From NCBI GenBank assembly GCA_033807775.1, contig CM066315.1:55954820-56018819 (forward strand): a stretch of 64,000 nucleotides of DNA, read 5' to 3'. The stretch's first letter is position 1. Each line of letters begins with the position of its first letter. This DNA is from Saussurea involucrata (taxonomy: Eukaryota; Streptophyta; Magnoliopsida; Asterales; Asteraceae). Shown here in pieces: positions 12,119 through 22,997 of the stretch. The notes beneath the pieces were generated by a model. That model worked only from the letters and a program-made list of their open reading frames with translations. It searched no databases and was not told the origin of the DNA. Position numbers and translations under genes: made by a program.

Positions 12119-13149
12119 TCATTTCATCCACTTTGGAACTGCATCAAGAAAAGAAGTTAGTGGATTTGTTGAAGTTACACACAAAAGCCCTAGGATGGAC
12201 CATTGCTGACCTTAAAGGGATTAGTCCCTCTATTTGTCAACATAAGATCATTCTAGAATACAAAAACTTCACATCCATTGAACCACAAAGACGGATGAAC
12301 CCTGTCATGAAAGAAGTAGTGAAAAAAGAAGTTTTAAAATGGTTGGATGCTGGAATTATTTTTCCTATTGCCAACAGTTCTTGGGTAAGTCCAGTCCAGT
12401 GTGTCCCAAAGAAAGTGGGTTTACTGTAGTCACCAATGAAAAAAATGAACTCATCCCAACTAGAGTAGTTTCAGGATGGAGAATTTGCATGGACTACCGA
12501 AAACTTAACATGACCACCCAAAAGGACAATTTCCCACTACCCATTGTTGACCAAATGTTAGACAGATTAGCTGGTAAGGAGTACTATTGCTTCTTGGATG
12601 GATACTTCGGATATAATCAGATAGCCATAGCACCTGAGGACCAAGAAAAAACCACTTTCGCATGTCCCTATGGTACTTTTGCTTTTAGAAGAATGTCACT
12701 TGGGCTTTGCAATGCACCTGCAACTTTTCAAAGATGTACGATGTCCATATTTTCTGATATGCATGAAAAATCCATAGAAATTTTTATGGATGATTTTTCT
12801 GTATATGGTTCATCTTTTGATCATTGTTTGAAAATTTTGAAAAAGAGTCTTGAAAGATGTGAGGAAACTGATTTGGTTCTCAACTGGGAAAATGTCATTT
12901 CATGGTTAAAGAAGGAATTGTTCTTGGACATGTAACGTCAAAAAGTGGAGTCGAGGTAGATAAACCTAAATTGGAAGTTGTTGAAAAACTACCTGAACCA
13001 ACCACTGTTAAAGGAATCAGAAGCTTTCTTGGCCATGCTGGATTTTATATAAGGTTCATAAAAGACTTTTCAAAAATCTCAAAACCTCTATGTTTGTTAT
13101 TACAGCATGACCAAAATTTTGATTTCAATGAAGAATGCAGAAAAGCATT
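12109..13149 (+). pseudogene. pol: A: reverse transcriptase (broken, cut by element C)
   Basis: Athila RT in three frames: 12109-12429, 12339-12935 and 12902-13149, with frameshifts near 12415 and 12890. Visible blocks are GWTIADLKGISPSIC, WVSPVQCVPKK, GWRICMDYRKLN, the catalytic FMDD at about 12783-12795 (Tyr replaced by Phe), then LGHVTSKSGVEVDK and FLGHAGFYIRFIKDFS from the connection region. It ends at 13149 where element C is inserted; RNase H resumes after 18365. Confidence 0.88.
13145..13149. repeat. Target-site duplication of element C, left copy
   Basis: GCATT; the right copy at 18361-18365 reads ACATT (one mismatch). Using this duplication, A's RT-RNase H reading rejoins. Confidence 0.65.
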
Positions 13150-13461
13150 TGTTAGGACACAAAATGTCCTAATTATAAGATAGTTTTGTAAAGGGGTATT
13201 AATAGTAATATGGGCTTGGGTTATGTTATAAGGGCTTGGGCTTAACTATGTAACAAGGGGTATTTATATATAAGTGTGTGTAATTAGGGTTTGCAAGTGT
13301 GATTCATAATGTAGGCCAATGTGTTTGTGTGTGTAAACTAGAGAGAGACCCATTCTCTCTCTAGGTGTTCTTCATCAATAATACACCACTTTGTCTATTC
13401 TATCTTCTTGTTACTATATTCTACATTATATGAATCGTTGCTTGTTATAATGGGACTCACA
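13150..13461 (+). repeat. C: left LTR
   Basis: 312 bp, TGTTAGGACAC to GGGACTCACA. A TATA-like TATATATAA near 13265 and a TATTAGGGTTTG-like block lie upstream of a purine-rich AGAGAGAGACCC. Confidence 0.75.
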
Positions 13462-13463
13462 TG

Positions 13464-13476
13464 TGGTATTAGAGCC
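13464..13476 (+). other. C: primer-binding site, initiator tRNA-Met (one mismatch)
   Basis: TGGTATTAGAGCC, two bases after the left LTR; it differs from the perfect complement by C to T at position 7. Confidence 0.85.
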
Positions 13477-13740
13477 AAAATCGAAGGAATCAATCATCGA
13501 TACTATCATTCTGCAACGATTCATCATCAACAGCCCAATCTGGTATGAAACAGTAATATTTTCGGACTTTTTGTTGCACACACTGTTTTGGGATTGAAAA
13601 ACACTTTTCTGTTGGTTTTTGGACAAAACTCGAAGTATTAAAGTTGTCCAGAATACCAGTGCGAATCTGCGTACCAATTTTCAGCCCAAACAGATCATTT
13701 TTGAGGATTAGACTTAAGATTATTTGAATCTTCATAACTG

Positions 13741-14090
13741 TCGCAACTGCAAGTGTTCTTCATGTTCATCCTTATCGCAAGTGGCATATATTCATAAATA
13801 TTGCAACCTTCAAATCGTGAACAGTAATATATCGCAAGGGTCACTTGCGACTTGATCCATATCGCAAGCTTCAGTGTTTGAACAGTATCTTATCGCAACC
13901 TTTTGTTGCGATACGACAAGTTTTTCTTGTTGCGACATAAGCTGTTGCGATATCAGTTTTGCGACATCAGTTTTTGCGATAAGACTTATGTTGCGACTTA
14001 CTTGGGTTGCGACATAATTTGTGTTGCGACAAGTGTGTGGTTGCGACATGGTTTGTGTTGCGACAAAGGGTTAAAAATGTGTATTTGCGA
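13741..14090. repeat. C: array of TTGCGAC motifs in the leader
   Basis: About 17 copies of TTGCGAY in 350 bp. The first five or so (13741-13910) are mostly on the other strand (RTCGCAA), and the rest mostly read TTGCGAC, so the two halves face each other and could fold into a long hairpin. Confidence 0.85.
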
Positions 14091-14390
14091 CTGTTTCTGG
14101 AGATCAAAATGGTATCCTCGCCCAAGTAATCACCCATTCAATCAAAGCGGAACCCCCGTGCTTAGTCTCAGGAGGGGGGCATTGTTCATGGTGTTTAGCA
14201 TAAAGCGTGTGTGACATCATTCTTATATTTAGGCTGTCACATACATATTGCAACTGTCAATGCTTAATAGAGCTTAAGTTTGCCAAGATTTCTAGAAGAT
14301 GGGTGTTGGAATTCAGTCTTTGGTTGAATTGGATTAGATGTTTGAGCATTTGCAATCATTATTCTGAAGTTTTGTTGACGATGCTAGACC

Positions 14391-15572
14391 TTTGAGTGCT
14401 CTTAATCATTCTTCTGACCTGATCAATCAGAATTGTGAGTGCTTGCAATCATTGTTCTGGTGCTTTGGTTGTGATTCAGACTCGTGGACCTCGAAAGCAA
14501 GATCCAAAGTACTATTCAAGAAGTCAGAAATGACGAGAAGCTTGCTTTTGAGATTGAAAAGGAAGTTTTGCTCACAGTATTTTAAGAAAGTTTAAAAGAA
14601 ATGAAAACCAAACTTGAGGAAATATCTGAAGAAAAAGTTTTAAAAGAAAAACAATCTTCAGATTCAGATGTTTCCTCATGCAAAGCTTTTATTGGAAATA
14701 CTGTTTTGCGAGACTGGACAACCAATGACCAAGATGATTTTGAACCTTGGGATTTGGAAAATTAGTTTGATAATGATCCTCCTATATATTTTCCTACGGA
14801 AGAAGATAAAGCTTTTCGGAAAGAATTTAATGACTTTCTTTTTCTCAAGTCTGATGATACTGATACTGATCTTGATGGTGAGAATGTTGGTAAGGACAAA
14901 GGCAAAGGCGTATGTGAAATACCTGTTCAATTTGATTTTAGTGCCAAACTTCCAGATCATTCTGACTTTCTAATAAAAGAATAGGAACCTGAAAAGATTA
15001 TCTTGAAAGGGGAATCTTCAACTTCAGCCAAGAATATTTCTGTTAATGATGATCATACTAAATCCAAATCAAAACCATCATTACAGAAAAAGTAAAGAAA
15101 AACAAAAAGAAAGAAGCATGTTAACTATCTTCAGACTCAATATTCAAAAGCTTACAACTCCTATTTGTCTGGTTTTTCAGATCGTAATTTGAGAAACAAC
15201 ACGCGTCTTGAGTGGAGAATAAAGGAGTTCACACAGGATGTGGCCCAGATCAAATCATCCCACGCTGTTTTAAATGTTTTAAATTCCAAGAAAGACAATT
15301 TTGTTTCAAATGTTATTAATTATGATGTTGGCACTAGACGAAAACTTGTAGTTCCTTACAAGGTTTATTCTATGCGACAACTGATTAATTTGGCACGTGA
15401 TCAAATTTGTTGTGCTTCTTGTGGTGTGGATGATTTTATCTGCAAATCTGACTATAACCGTTGGTTTTATTCGAATGATTACTATAACACCGGTTACAGA
15501 AAACATAATGTCAAGTCCAAATCTACTAATCAGAAAGGACCCAATTGGCAATGGGTACCAAAAGCTGTTTAA
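14391..15572 (+). pseudogene. gag: C: gag remnant
   Basis: Reading with frame changes gives an acidic, Lys-rich central region (about 14590-15100) and a C-terminal part at 15165-15572. The latter has a cysteine cluster (ICCASCGVDDFIC) in place of a normal zinc knuckle and ends GPNWQWVPKAV before TAA at 15570. Many Copia Gag proteins end in a similar WVPK segment just before the protease. Several stops (about 14594, 14764, 14983, 15094) break it. The N-terminal capsid part is not recognisable. Confidence 0.6.
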
Positions 15573-15660
15573 ATTCCATTTTACAGCTCAGTCATGTGTG
15601 GTATTTGGATTCCGGTTGCTCAAAGCACATGACTGTTAGAAAGAAGCTGCTGAGCAACTT
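15573..15660 (+). pseudogene. C: start of protease, then deleted
   Basis: In the -1 frame relative to gag, WYLDSGCSKHMT matches the Copia protease active site. The similarity ends after about 30 residues, and no further pol sequence follows. Confidence 0.75.
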
Positions 15661-15692
15661 TGTGGAAAAGTATGGAGGGGGTATTGTACAAG

Positions 15693-15825
15693 ATATGGTT
15701 TCTAAACACATCAGTTTAGAACCCGAATTTCAAAGAGCTTATGGTTTCTAAACACATCAGTTTAGAACCCGGACTTCAAAGAGTTAATGGCTTCTAAACA
15801 CTTCAGTTTAGAACCCGAGCTTTCA
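15693..15825. repeat. C: three tandem inverted-repeat units
   Basis: TTCTAAACACATCAGTTTAG and close variants (each followed by AA, completing the arm) occur three times at about 52-bp spacing. Each unit has an 8-bp perfect inverted stem (TTCTAAAC / GTTTAGAA) around ACATCA or ACTTCA. Confidence 0.85.
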
Positions 15826-18075
15826 ATGTGTTTGACTTCTGATCATACCAGATCAGGGCTCGTTCTTAATCTTTAAAAAAAATTAGACTTTGACTGTTAC
15901 ATGTGCTAACTTTGTCAAATTAAGATCTTTGCAGATTTTGAGGGGGAGCTTATCCGATTTTAAATCAGTCGATCATAATTTGAGGGGGAGATAATACTGA
16001 TGACTGTAAGTCTTCTGAACTCAATCTGAGATTGTTTGAAAGAAGAACGACTTTCAAGCATGAAAAACCTGTTCTTAAATGTTCAAACCACTTCTCTAAT
16101 TCAAACCGATTTTATAATTTTAGAAGTGTGTTTTTTAAATGTTTTTCATGTAAATCTCGGATTATTACATCATTATTTCTGACCGTGTGTTTCTAAAGAT
16201 TAACACTTGCGTATTATCTTGTCCATATACTTTCAAGTATTCATACACACCGGTTCAGTTTCTTATTGACTTTGTTATTACCATGTCTCAAAACGAAACA
16301 AGTTTTCGATGGTAATACTCCCGTTTGAATTTCCAATTTTGTTGAGCATCATATTCATTTCAGCATGAGAACTTAAACATTTCATTCAAGATTGGTTATA
16401 TTTGTTCATATAAACAAAAGATCCAATTCTTTGATACCTTAAACCTTACATGATTATCTTTCATATTTGATCTGATTGCTACATTGTCAGATTCTCAAAC
16501 AAGTCTTACGAATCCATTTCATTTCATTCTATATCCTTGTTTTGAGAAATCTTCAACGTTCAAATGCTCAAATATTTCATGAATATTTTTGAGGAGCATA
16601 CATTCTGATGACAATGTTATTCAAATGCTAAAGATTCTTATTTGTTCAAGCTAAACTGTTGAGCAACATATCTTTTAGGACAACATTTCATGGGAATCAG
16701 TGTGAGAGCTTAAAAGAACTTCTATGGATCCACGTTAACCAGTGTTTCCTACCCAAGAAGTTATCCTTGAGTGATTGAGGGGTGAGGGGTCAAAATCAAA
16801 GAGTGGGGGAGATAACTCATCCAGTTGAGTAATCTCATTGTGCTGAGGTAAAATGAAAAAGAGAGTTTGGTTAGCAGTGAGCTGATTAAAAACAGAAAGA
16901 GAGTGTGAGAACAGAGTTAAAAGAATACGAGAACTCTGCACTAACCAATTTTTGAGTCGGGCAGCCACATTACTGATTGGTTCACATTCTTTGGTGACCA
17001 TCATTGAAACAGGCAATTAGCCCATGCCAACTCTTGCATTAAACCCCACCAGCTACTCATTTCTTTCTCAACAAAGAAATGTTTCATTTTTCTTGGGGAC
17101 GCAACATATTATCTATCTAATATTCACTCGGAAGGTTTGGATATTGAAAAGAAGGAAGTTTGCCCCACCTTCGCACTTCAATCATGCACATTGAGTCTGT
17201 GGAAAACTTGTTGCTGTCTCAACAGTTTACACATTTTGAGCTTATTGTTCATTTCTACACTTGCACGTACACACAAGGAATATGTTTTCTTGTCATAACG
17301 TTCATAGAAATTCCTTAGTGTTTTTCAATGATTGAATGGAAGCCCTGGAGGAGTGAACATCAAAAGGCTCATTTCCAAAAGTGCATTCGTTGTACTAAGT
17401 GGCTTTGTGCAACTTACAGGCATTTTAACTGATTCATCCGTTGTTTCAGGGTTACCACTTTATATTATCTGAATTTGAAAAGATTCGGATAAACATTTTT
17501 GGAATTGACGGATAAACAGATCAAAAGGAAGAGATTGTTTCTGGTACTCAAAGAGAATGCTGGAATTGAACAAGAATTTTGATGATCATGATGCTCACAA
17601 TCATCAAAAAGGGGGAGAAATGTCAATCAAAGGAAAAGAGGGAGAAAAGGTAAATATTTCAATTTCCAAGAATCAAAGAGATATTTGCCAATGTCAAAGA
17701 AAGGCAATTCAAGAAGTTCAAGAAGATGAAATGTCTGAAGATACAAAGACAGTTCGTGCTTAAAAATAAATCAATAATGTTTTAAAGCTCAAAGCCTGTT
17801 AAACCTCAAATCCCGTTCATATTCAAAGACTGAAGAAATCTGTCAAAAGTCAAAGCTGCAAAGACCAATGATTCGAAGATAAAAAGATTTTGTTTTGAAC
17901 ACCTTGATCAACGCTACACAGATTTGAAGTTCGTGTTTCAAGACTTGTTGACTATTTGACTTTAAAGAGCCTAAATGAAGATTAAAGCCGCCAAAGTGGA
18001 TTCTTGAAGATAAAGCCTATCTGAAGATAAAAGAGCTGAAGACTATCGTCATAATTTTTTCTAAATCTTGAATCC
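15826..18075 (+). other. C: long 3' noncoding region
   Basis: No domain seen. There are several polypurine-like GAGGGGGAG stretches (15939, 15981, 17610, 17640), and a short open stretch (17557-17763) that looks like the His/Asp/Lys-rich 3' region common in plant Copia elements rather than a gene. Confidence 0.6.
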
Positions 18076-18087
18076 ATAGGGGGAGAT
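18076..18087 (+). other. C: polypurine tract
   Basis: ATAGGGGGAGAT directly before the right LTR. Confidence 0.8.
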
Positions 18088-18360
18088 TGTTAGTACACTA
18101 ATGTATCCAAGATTTATGACTAATTGTAATTAGTCAATATTAGTCAAAGTCAAGTAATTAGCTAGTGTTGGTCAATGGTATAAATACCCAATTGTTAGGG
18201 TTTGTAAGGCAAGGTCATCAATCACAATTACACCCAAGTACACACACACATAATTTCTCTCTAGATTGTTCATCTTGTACTTTGGGAATTGATCTTCATT
18301 GAATATATTGGTGGCCATATTATTGCTAAACATGGATTGATTACTTGTTCTAGTATCACA
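18088..18360 (+). repeat. C: right LTR
   Basis: 273 bp, TGTTAGTACAC to TAGTATCACA, with TATAAATA at 18179-18186 and CTCTCTAGATTGTTC downstream. Apart from the ends and this general layout it does not align with the left LTR. Confidence 0.75.
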
Positions 18361-18365
18361 ACATT

Positions 18366-20159
18366 CCTCACTTTAAAGAAACTTTAGTAACTGCACCAGT
18401 GATTGTAGCTCCAGATTGGGAAAACCCTTTTAAAATCATGTGTGATGCCAGTGATTGGGCTGTAGGAGCTGTCTTAGGTCAAAGAAAGGAAAAAGTGTTT
18501 CATTCCATTTATTATGCAAGTAAAACTTTGAATGAGGCAAAAATAAACTACACAACAACAGAAAAAGAACTTTTGGCTGTAGTTTTTGCTTTTGAAAGAT
18601 TTAGATCTTATTTAATGGGAGCAAAAGTCATTGTTCATACTGATCATGCTGCCATTAAATATTTGATCTCAAAAAAGGATGCCAAACCTAGGTTAATTAG
18701 GTGGGTTATGTTGTTGCAAGAGTTTGACCTAGAAATTGTGGATAGAAAAGGGGTAGACAACCAAGTAGCAGATCATTTGTCTAAGTTAGAAAACCTTGAG
18801 GAAAAGAAAGGAGACATCATTGAGACCTTCCCAGATGAGAGAATCCTGATGCTACAGCATTCTACCATTCCTTGGTATGCTGACATAGCCAATTACTTGG
18901 ATTGTGGCATCAAACCTTCTGATTATACTGTCCATATGCTTAAGAAGTTTCTCCATGACACCAAATTCTATTATGGGATTACCCTTTTTTGTTTAAAATT
19001 GGAACATATCAGATCTTGAGAAGATGCATCTCAAAAACTGAAGTGGCGGCAATCCTGCAGCATTGCCACAAATCTGCTTATGGAGGACATTTTGGAGGCC
19101 AGAGAACTGCAGCAAAAGTTTTACAATCTGGTTTTTATTGGCCTACTCTCTTCAAATATGCCCATAACTTTTCACAAAGGTGTAACGAATGTCAAAGAAG
19201 TGGTTCCATTTCTCAAAGAAATGAAATGCCTTTGAATGGGATACTTGAGGTAGAATTGTTTGATGTGTAGGGAATTGATTTCATGGGACCTTTTCTACCA
19301 TCAAACAAGTGTCAATATATTCTTGTTGCTATTGATTATGTCTCAAAATGGCTGGAGGCAGTGGCATATGTATCTAATGATGCAAAAACTGTTGTTAAAT
19401 TCCTCCACAAACATATGTTTACAAGATTTGGTACCCCCAGGGCACTAATTAGTGATGAGGGTACTCATTTTGTAAATAACTTGTTACAAGGAGTTCTTGA
19501 AAAATACAACATTAAACACAGGGTTGCCATTGCATATCATCCACAAACCAATGGTTTGGCTGAGCTCTCTAATAGAGAAATAAAGAGAATTCTGGAAAAA
19601 GTTGTGAAACCTAACAGAAAGGACTGGGTTTTCAAATTAGATGATGCTTTATGGGCATACATAACTGCTTTCAAAACACCCATTGGTATGTACACCATAT
19701 AAGCTAGTCTTTGGAAAGGTCTGTCATCTCCCTTCAGAGCTAGAACACAAGGCATATTGGGCCATTAAAGAACTAAACATGTCTTTAGACAGTGCTGGCA
19801 ATAAAAGAAAGTTACAATTTTGTGAGATGGATGAACATAGAAATATGTCATATGAGAATGCCAAACTCTATAAGAAGAAAACAAAGAAATGGCATGACAA
19901 AAGAATCCAGCACAAAGACCTTAAAGAAGGCCAAAATGTTCTCTTGTTTAATTCCAGGTTAAGATTGTTCCCAGGAAAACTTAAGACTAGATGGTCTGGA
20001 CCTTTCAAAATACACAAAGTTTATCCACATGGGGCAGTTGACTTGATTAATCCAGAAAACAACAATGTGTTCAAAGTGAATGGTCAAAGAATCAAAGTCT
20101 ACCATGATCCTGTAGCATTCCTAGAGCATTGCTTTGTGGACTTGGCTACTCCTTGCTAA
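18366..20159 (+). pseudogene. pol: A: RNase H and integrase (broken)
   Basis: Continues A's pol after element C. RNase H: IMCDASDWAVGAVLG at about 18434 to NQVADHLSKL at about 18790. Integrase: HHCC zinc domain at about 19040-19200 (HCHKSAYGGHFGGQ ... CNECQRSG), DDE core starting GIDFMGPF (about 19270) with the second Asp at ISDEGTHF (about 19450). The C-terminal part runs from 19683 to 20159 (LKTRWSGPFKIHKVYPHGAV). Breaks: a single-base loss near 18386, a frameshift before 18989, TAG at 19268-19270 and a frameshift near 19690. Style is Athila throughout. Confidence 0.9.
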
Positions 20160-20881
20160 AAAGCTTCAATCAAAAATAAAATGGACACTTTGGGAGTTCA
20201 TCATATTCTTGTAAATATTAAATTTCAGTTTATTTTAATCTTGTTATGGTTTAATGTGTTTTGTTTAAAAGTGTGCAGTTTTCTCCAAGAAGAAAAGAGA
20301 AAAAGCCAAAGTATATTCTAAGTTGCCAAAAAGTTCTCCAAAAATGCCAAAACGTTTTCTTGTGACAAATAAAATTGTGTTTTATCTATATTCTTAAAAG
20401 TTAAGATAATTTAAAAGAAAAGCAAACCAAGGTACAAGCATGGGGTAAAATGTAATTATTTGAAAATGGCACCCTTTCACCTACTTGTACCTTTGGTCAA
20501 GAAAAGGGGCATGGTCTTACAAAAGGAAAGGTACACCAACCCTTTCAGTCAAAGTCAAGGAGATGTCCTTAAAAGAAGGTTTTGTTTCCAAAGTAGGTGA
20601 CCTTTGTACAATCAAATCTTAGAAATATATTTTTTAGTACCTTGTGTATTAACTAAAAATATAAAAATAAAATCCATACTTTGGAAATTTTTTACAAAAA
20701 ATTGCTTTCCTTTTTTATTTTGTAAAAAACCACCCGGCCCCACCTTTTCTTCAAACCCGTTTTACAAAAACAAGGAAAATTTATTTTTGAAAAACCCACT
20801 TTTCTTTCACCTGTTCATCTCCCCCAACTGCTCCCTCCACACTCCAAACCCACATCCTCTCTCAACCTCAATCTCTGCAAA
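20160..20881 (+). other. A: noncoding spacer between integrase and third ORF
   Basis: AT-rich, with no supported ORF. Athila elements have a spacer here; the third ORF is usually thought to be expressed separately. Confidence 0.6.
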
Positions 20882-21633
20882 TCGACGATAATTGCGAGAG
20901 TTAAGCGCCCTGCAGTAAGAGATGACCTCCCCAACAACATTCGAAGAAGCAACCAGCGACGGGCTGCTGTGGGTGGCACCAGTGCTCATTGTAAGCCTGA
21001 GACGGTGGTGCTCAATGATAAAAGCATACCACCGATGGTACTCTCTGCCTAAAATCTATCAACCCAAACACCCAATATTTCGATACCGAGCATCTCTGAG
21101 TCAAACCCATCCCCACAAAAACCCTTATTACCTACACTCGAAAAAACCCTTCTGCCTCAAAACCCTCAACTGGTGGAACTTCTTCCACTAGAATCGACCT
21201 AAATAAGCTTTATGATGAAGCTGCAGTAGAGCCCTCCACACCTCAGGATCAAATTTTAACTGAAGACGGACCTTTGGCCATGGTGGTATACTCCCCCATG
21301 GTGTGCTCTGTTCAAACACCAAAAAGCACCAATGATGGTCACTTCACCTCTGACTCAAAAGAAGAGGATGAACTAAAGTAGAAAAGAATGATGATGTCTT
21401 CTTCCTAGAATTTGGCATGGAAGAGGACCATGAAAGGGAAGTGGAGCTCAACAAGCACAGGTTTGTTGTACTCTACAATCCCAACACCTACAAGCCAAAG
21501 GTTAGAGTTATCAAAGATGTGATGAATGATCCAAAGAGCTTTGCTAGGAAGGATGCAAATGAAGAATTCAGGAACATGGGTGACCACAATGATTTTGGAG
21601 GGAGGAATCCTTTTGACACTGATAATGATGTTG
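20882..21633 (+). pseudogene. A: third ORF, N-terminal part (split by element F)
   Basis: Position and continuation at 30512 identify the Athila third ORF, sometimes called env-like. An early basic segment (about 20895-21040, best frame RVKRPAVRDDL) is followed by an acidic one (about 21225-21380). A clean frame at 21417-21633 (from ATG: MEEDHEREVELNKHRFVVLY) runs into element F. Frames change at least twice. I see no signal peptide or membrane segment here. Confidence 0.6.
21629..21633. repeat. Target-site duplication of element F, left copy
   Basis: TGTTG, matched by TGTTG at 30507-30511. Confidence 0.9.
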
Positions 21634-22984
21634 TGATAGGCGGGTTTACACCCCCCTAATCTAACCGCAAGTGTACGGGTCGAATCAAGTAATAAGTACT
21701 TGGAAGTACGAGTATCGAACCAAGGGAACTAGAAACTGAGTATCACAATTACTATATTCACTATTAACTGAACGATCCGAAATATGAGTTGTTGGTATTA
21801 AAATAATAAATAGTAAGTAAATAAATCAAGAACAAACAATAATGATTTGGGGAAACTTATTATGGAGAAAATAGTTGAGGGTTGGAAATCCTATGGTTGC
21901 CACTAATGAACACCTTACCTGGAACAATTACCATTTTTTCCTTTTAATGAATACCCAATCGCTAAAATCGCCATTGTTCTTTCTCAAGCAACAACGTGTT
22001 TTATTTTGAAACCACGGATTTCATCTCTCGATCTTAACCCATGAAGTCAAAACACATTAGGAACAAGATTTTAACGGGACTAAGGTTTACTTGGTATATC
22101 TCTATCCAATTTCTCACCTTAGGCATGTAATTCTAGTTCTAGTTAGCAATTAACTCTCTGGAGCTTAATTGATAACAAACAAATCAGATTAAAGTTGGTC
22201 AGACTCACAAAAGCATTAAAAGCCAAATCACATACTTCATTAATTAGGAAAAAAAACTCAAATCATATGTTCATATGCTCAAACCAAAGTCAAACCAACC
22301 CCCAACATCTAAAGATTAGTTCATGTTGGGGGTATTAACAAACAAAGTAGTAGAAGTGTTCATAGATCTAAGGAAAATCTCTCTCAAGAATTCTAGGATC
22401 ATAAAACTCCCTTGATTGTGTAATACGAACGAAGATCCAGGAGAAATCGGTGTTGAAATTGCTTCCCACGGTGTTTCCTCGCTTCAATTCGGTGTTTCTC
22501 CCTTGCCAAAATCGCCCCAAGTGAGTTCTTGGTCGTCCTCGTGAAGATAGAGTCGATGATGAATGAAAATCCTAGAGAAAAAGGCTTAAAAATAATCCAA
22601 CAACCCTTAAAGCTAGTTGACAGTTAGTTCACTTCAGCTAACTAGCTTGTAAGTCGCCCTTCTTTTTCCTCTGGCCAGTTGCCAAGTTAGTTGACTGCAG
22701 CAACTCGCTTGAAAGTTGCTTTAGACACTGTTTTGTATTCTCATTTTTGGCACTTTAACTTTTCAAAACGAATATCCTTCGATCGATCTTGGATCTTGGT
22801 GATGCTTGGCGACCGATTTTTGCTCGTAAAACCTTAGTTTTTGCATGCATTCTTGGCTACCTCGGTACATCAACAATTCCTGAAACACTTGATTTAAGAT
22901 ATAAAATACCACTATATTTACTTGGAAATAAACAATTTAACTTGGAAAGTGGCATGAAAATAACACCAAAAATTGGTGTTATCA
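21634..22984 (-). repeat. F: 3' LTR (left copy)
   Basis: 1351 bp between TGATAGGCGG and GGTGTTATCA. Positions 22613-22740 hold two units of the F-specific AGCTAGTTG / GCCCT-CTGTTTT repeat also seen inside the element. Confidence 0.95.
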
Positions 22985-22997
22985 ACAACCCCAAACC
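22985..22997 (-). other. F: polypurine tract
   Basis: On the minus strand GGTTTGGGGTTGT directly precedes the 3' LTR. Confidence 0.8.

Larger units (their letters stand above)
13150..18360 (+). mobile_element. Element C: decayed Copia element with unlike LTRs
   Basis: 5211 bp inserted in A's RT. It has a left LTR (TGTTAGGACA...CTCACA), an initiator-Met PBS with one mismatch, a long leader, a gag remnant, the first residues of protease, and then only noncoding DNA up to a polypurine tract and a right LTR (TGTTAGTACA...ATCACA). Integrase, RT and RNase H are gone. The two LTRs share only their ends and general layout and are not copies of each other. Confidence 0.75.

Noticed and set aside
14668..14973. 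Membrane-protein-like ORF in element C
   Set aside because: Hydrophobic frame out of register with the acidic Gag sequence in the neighbouring frame; a shadow of it.
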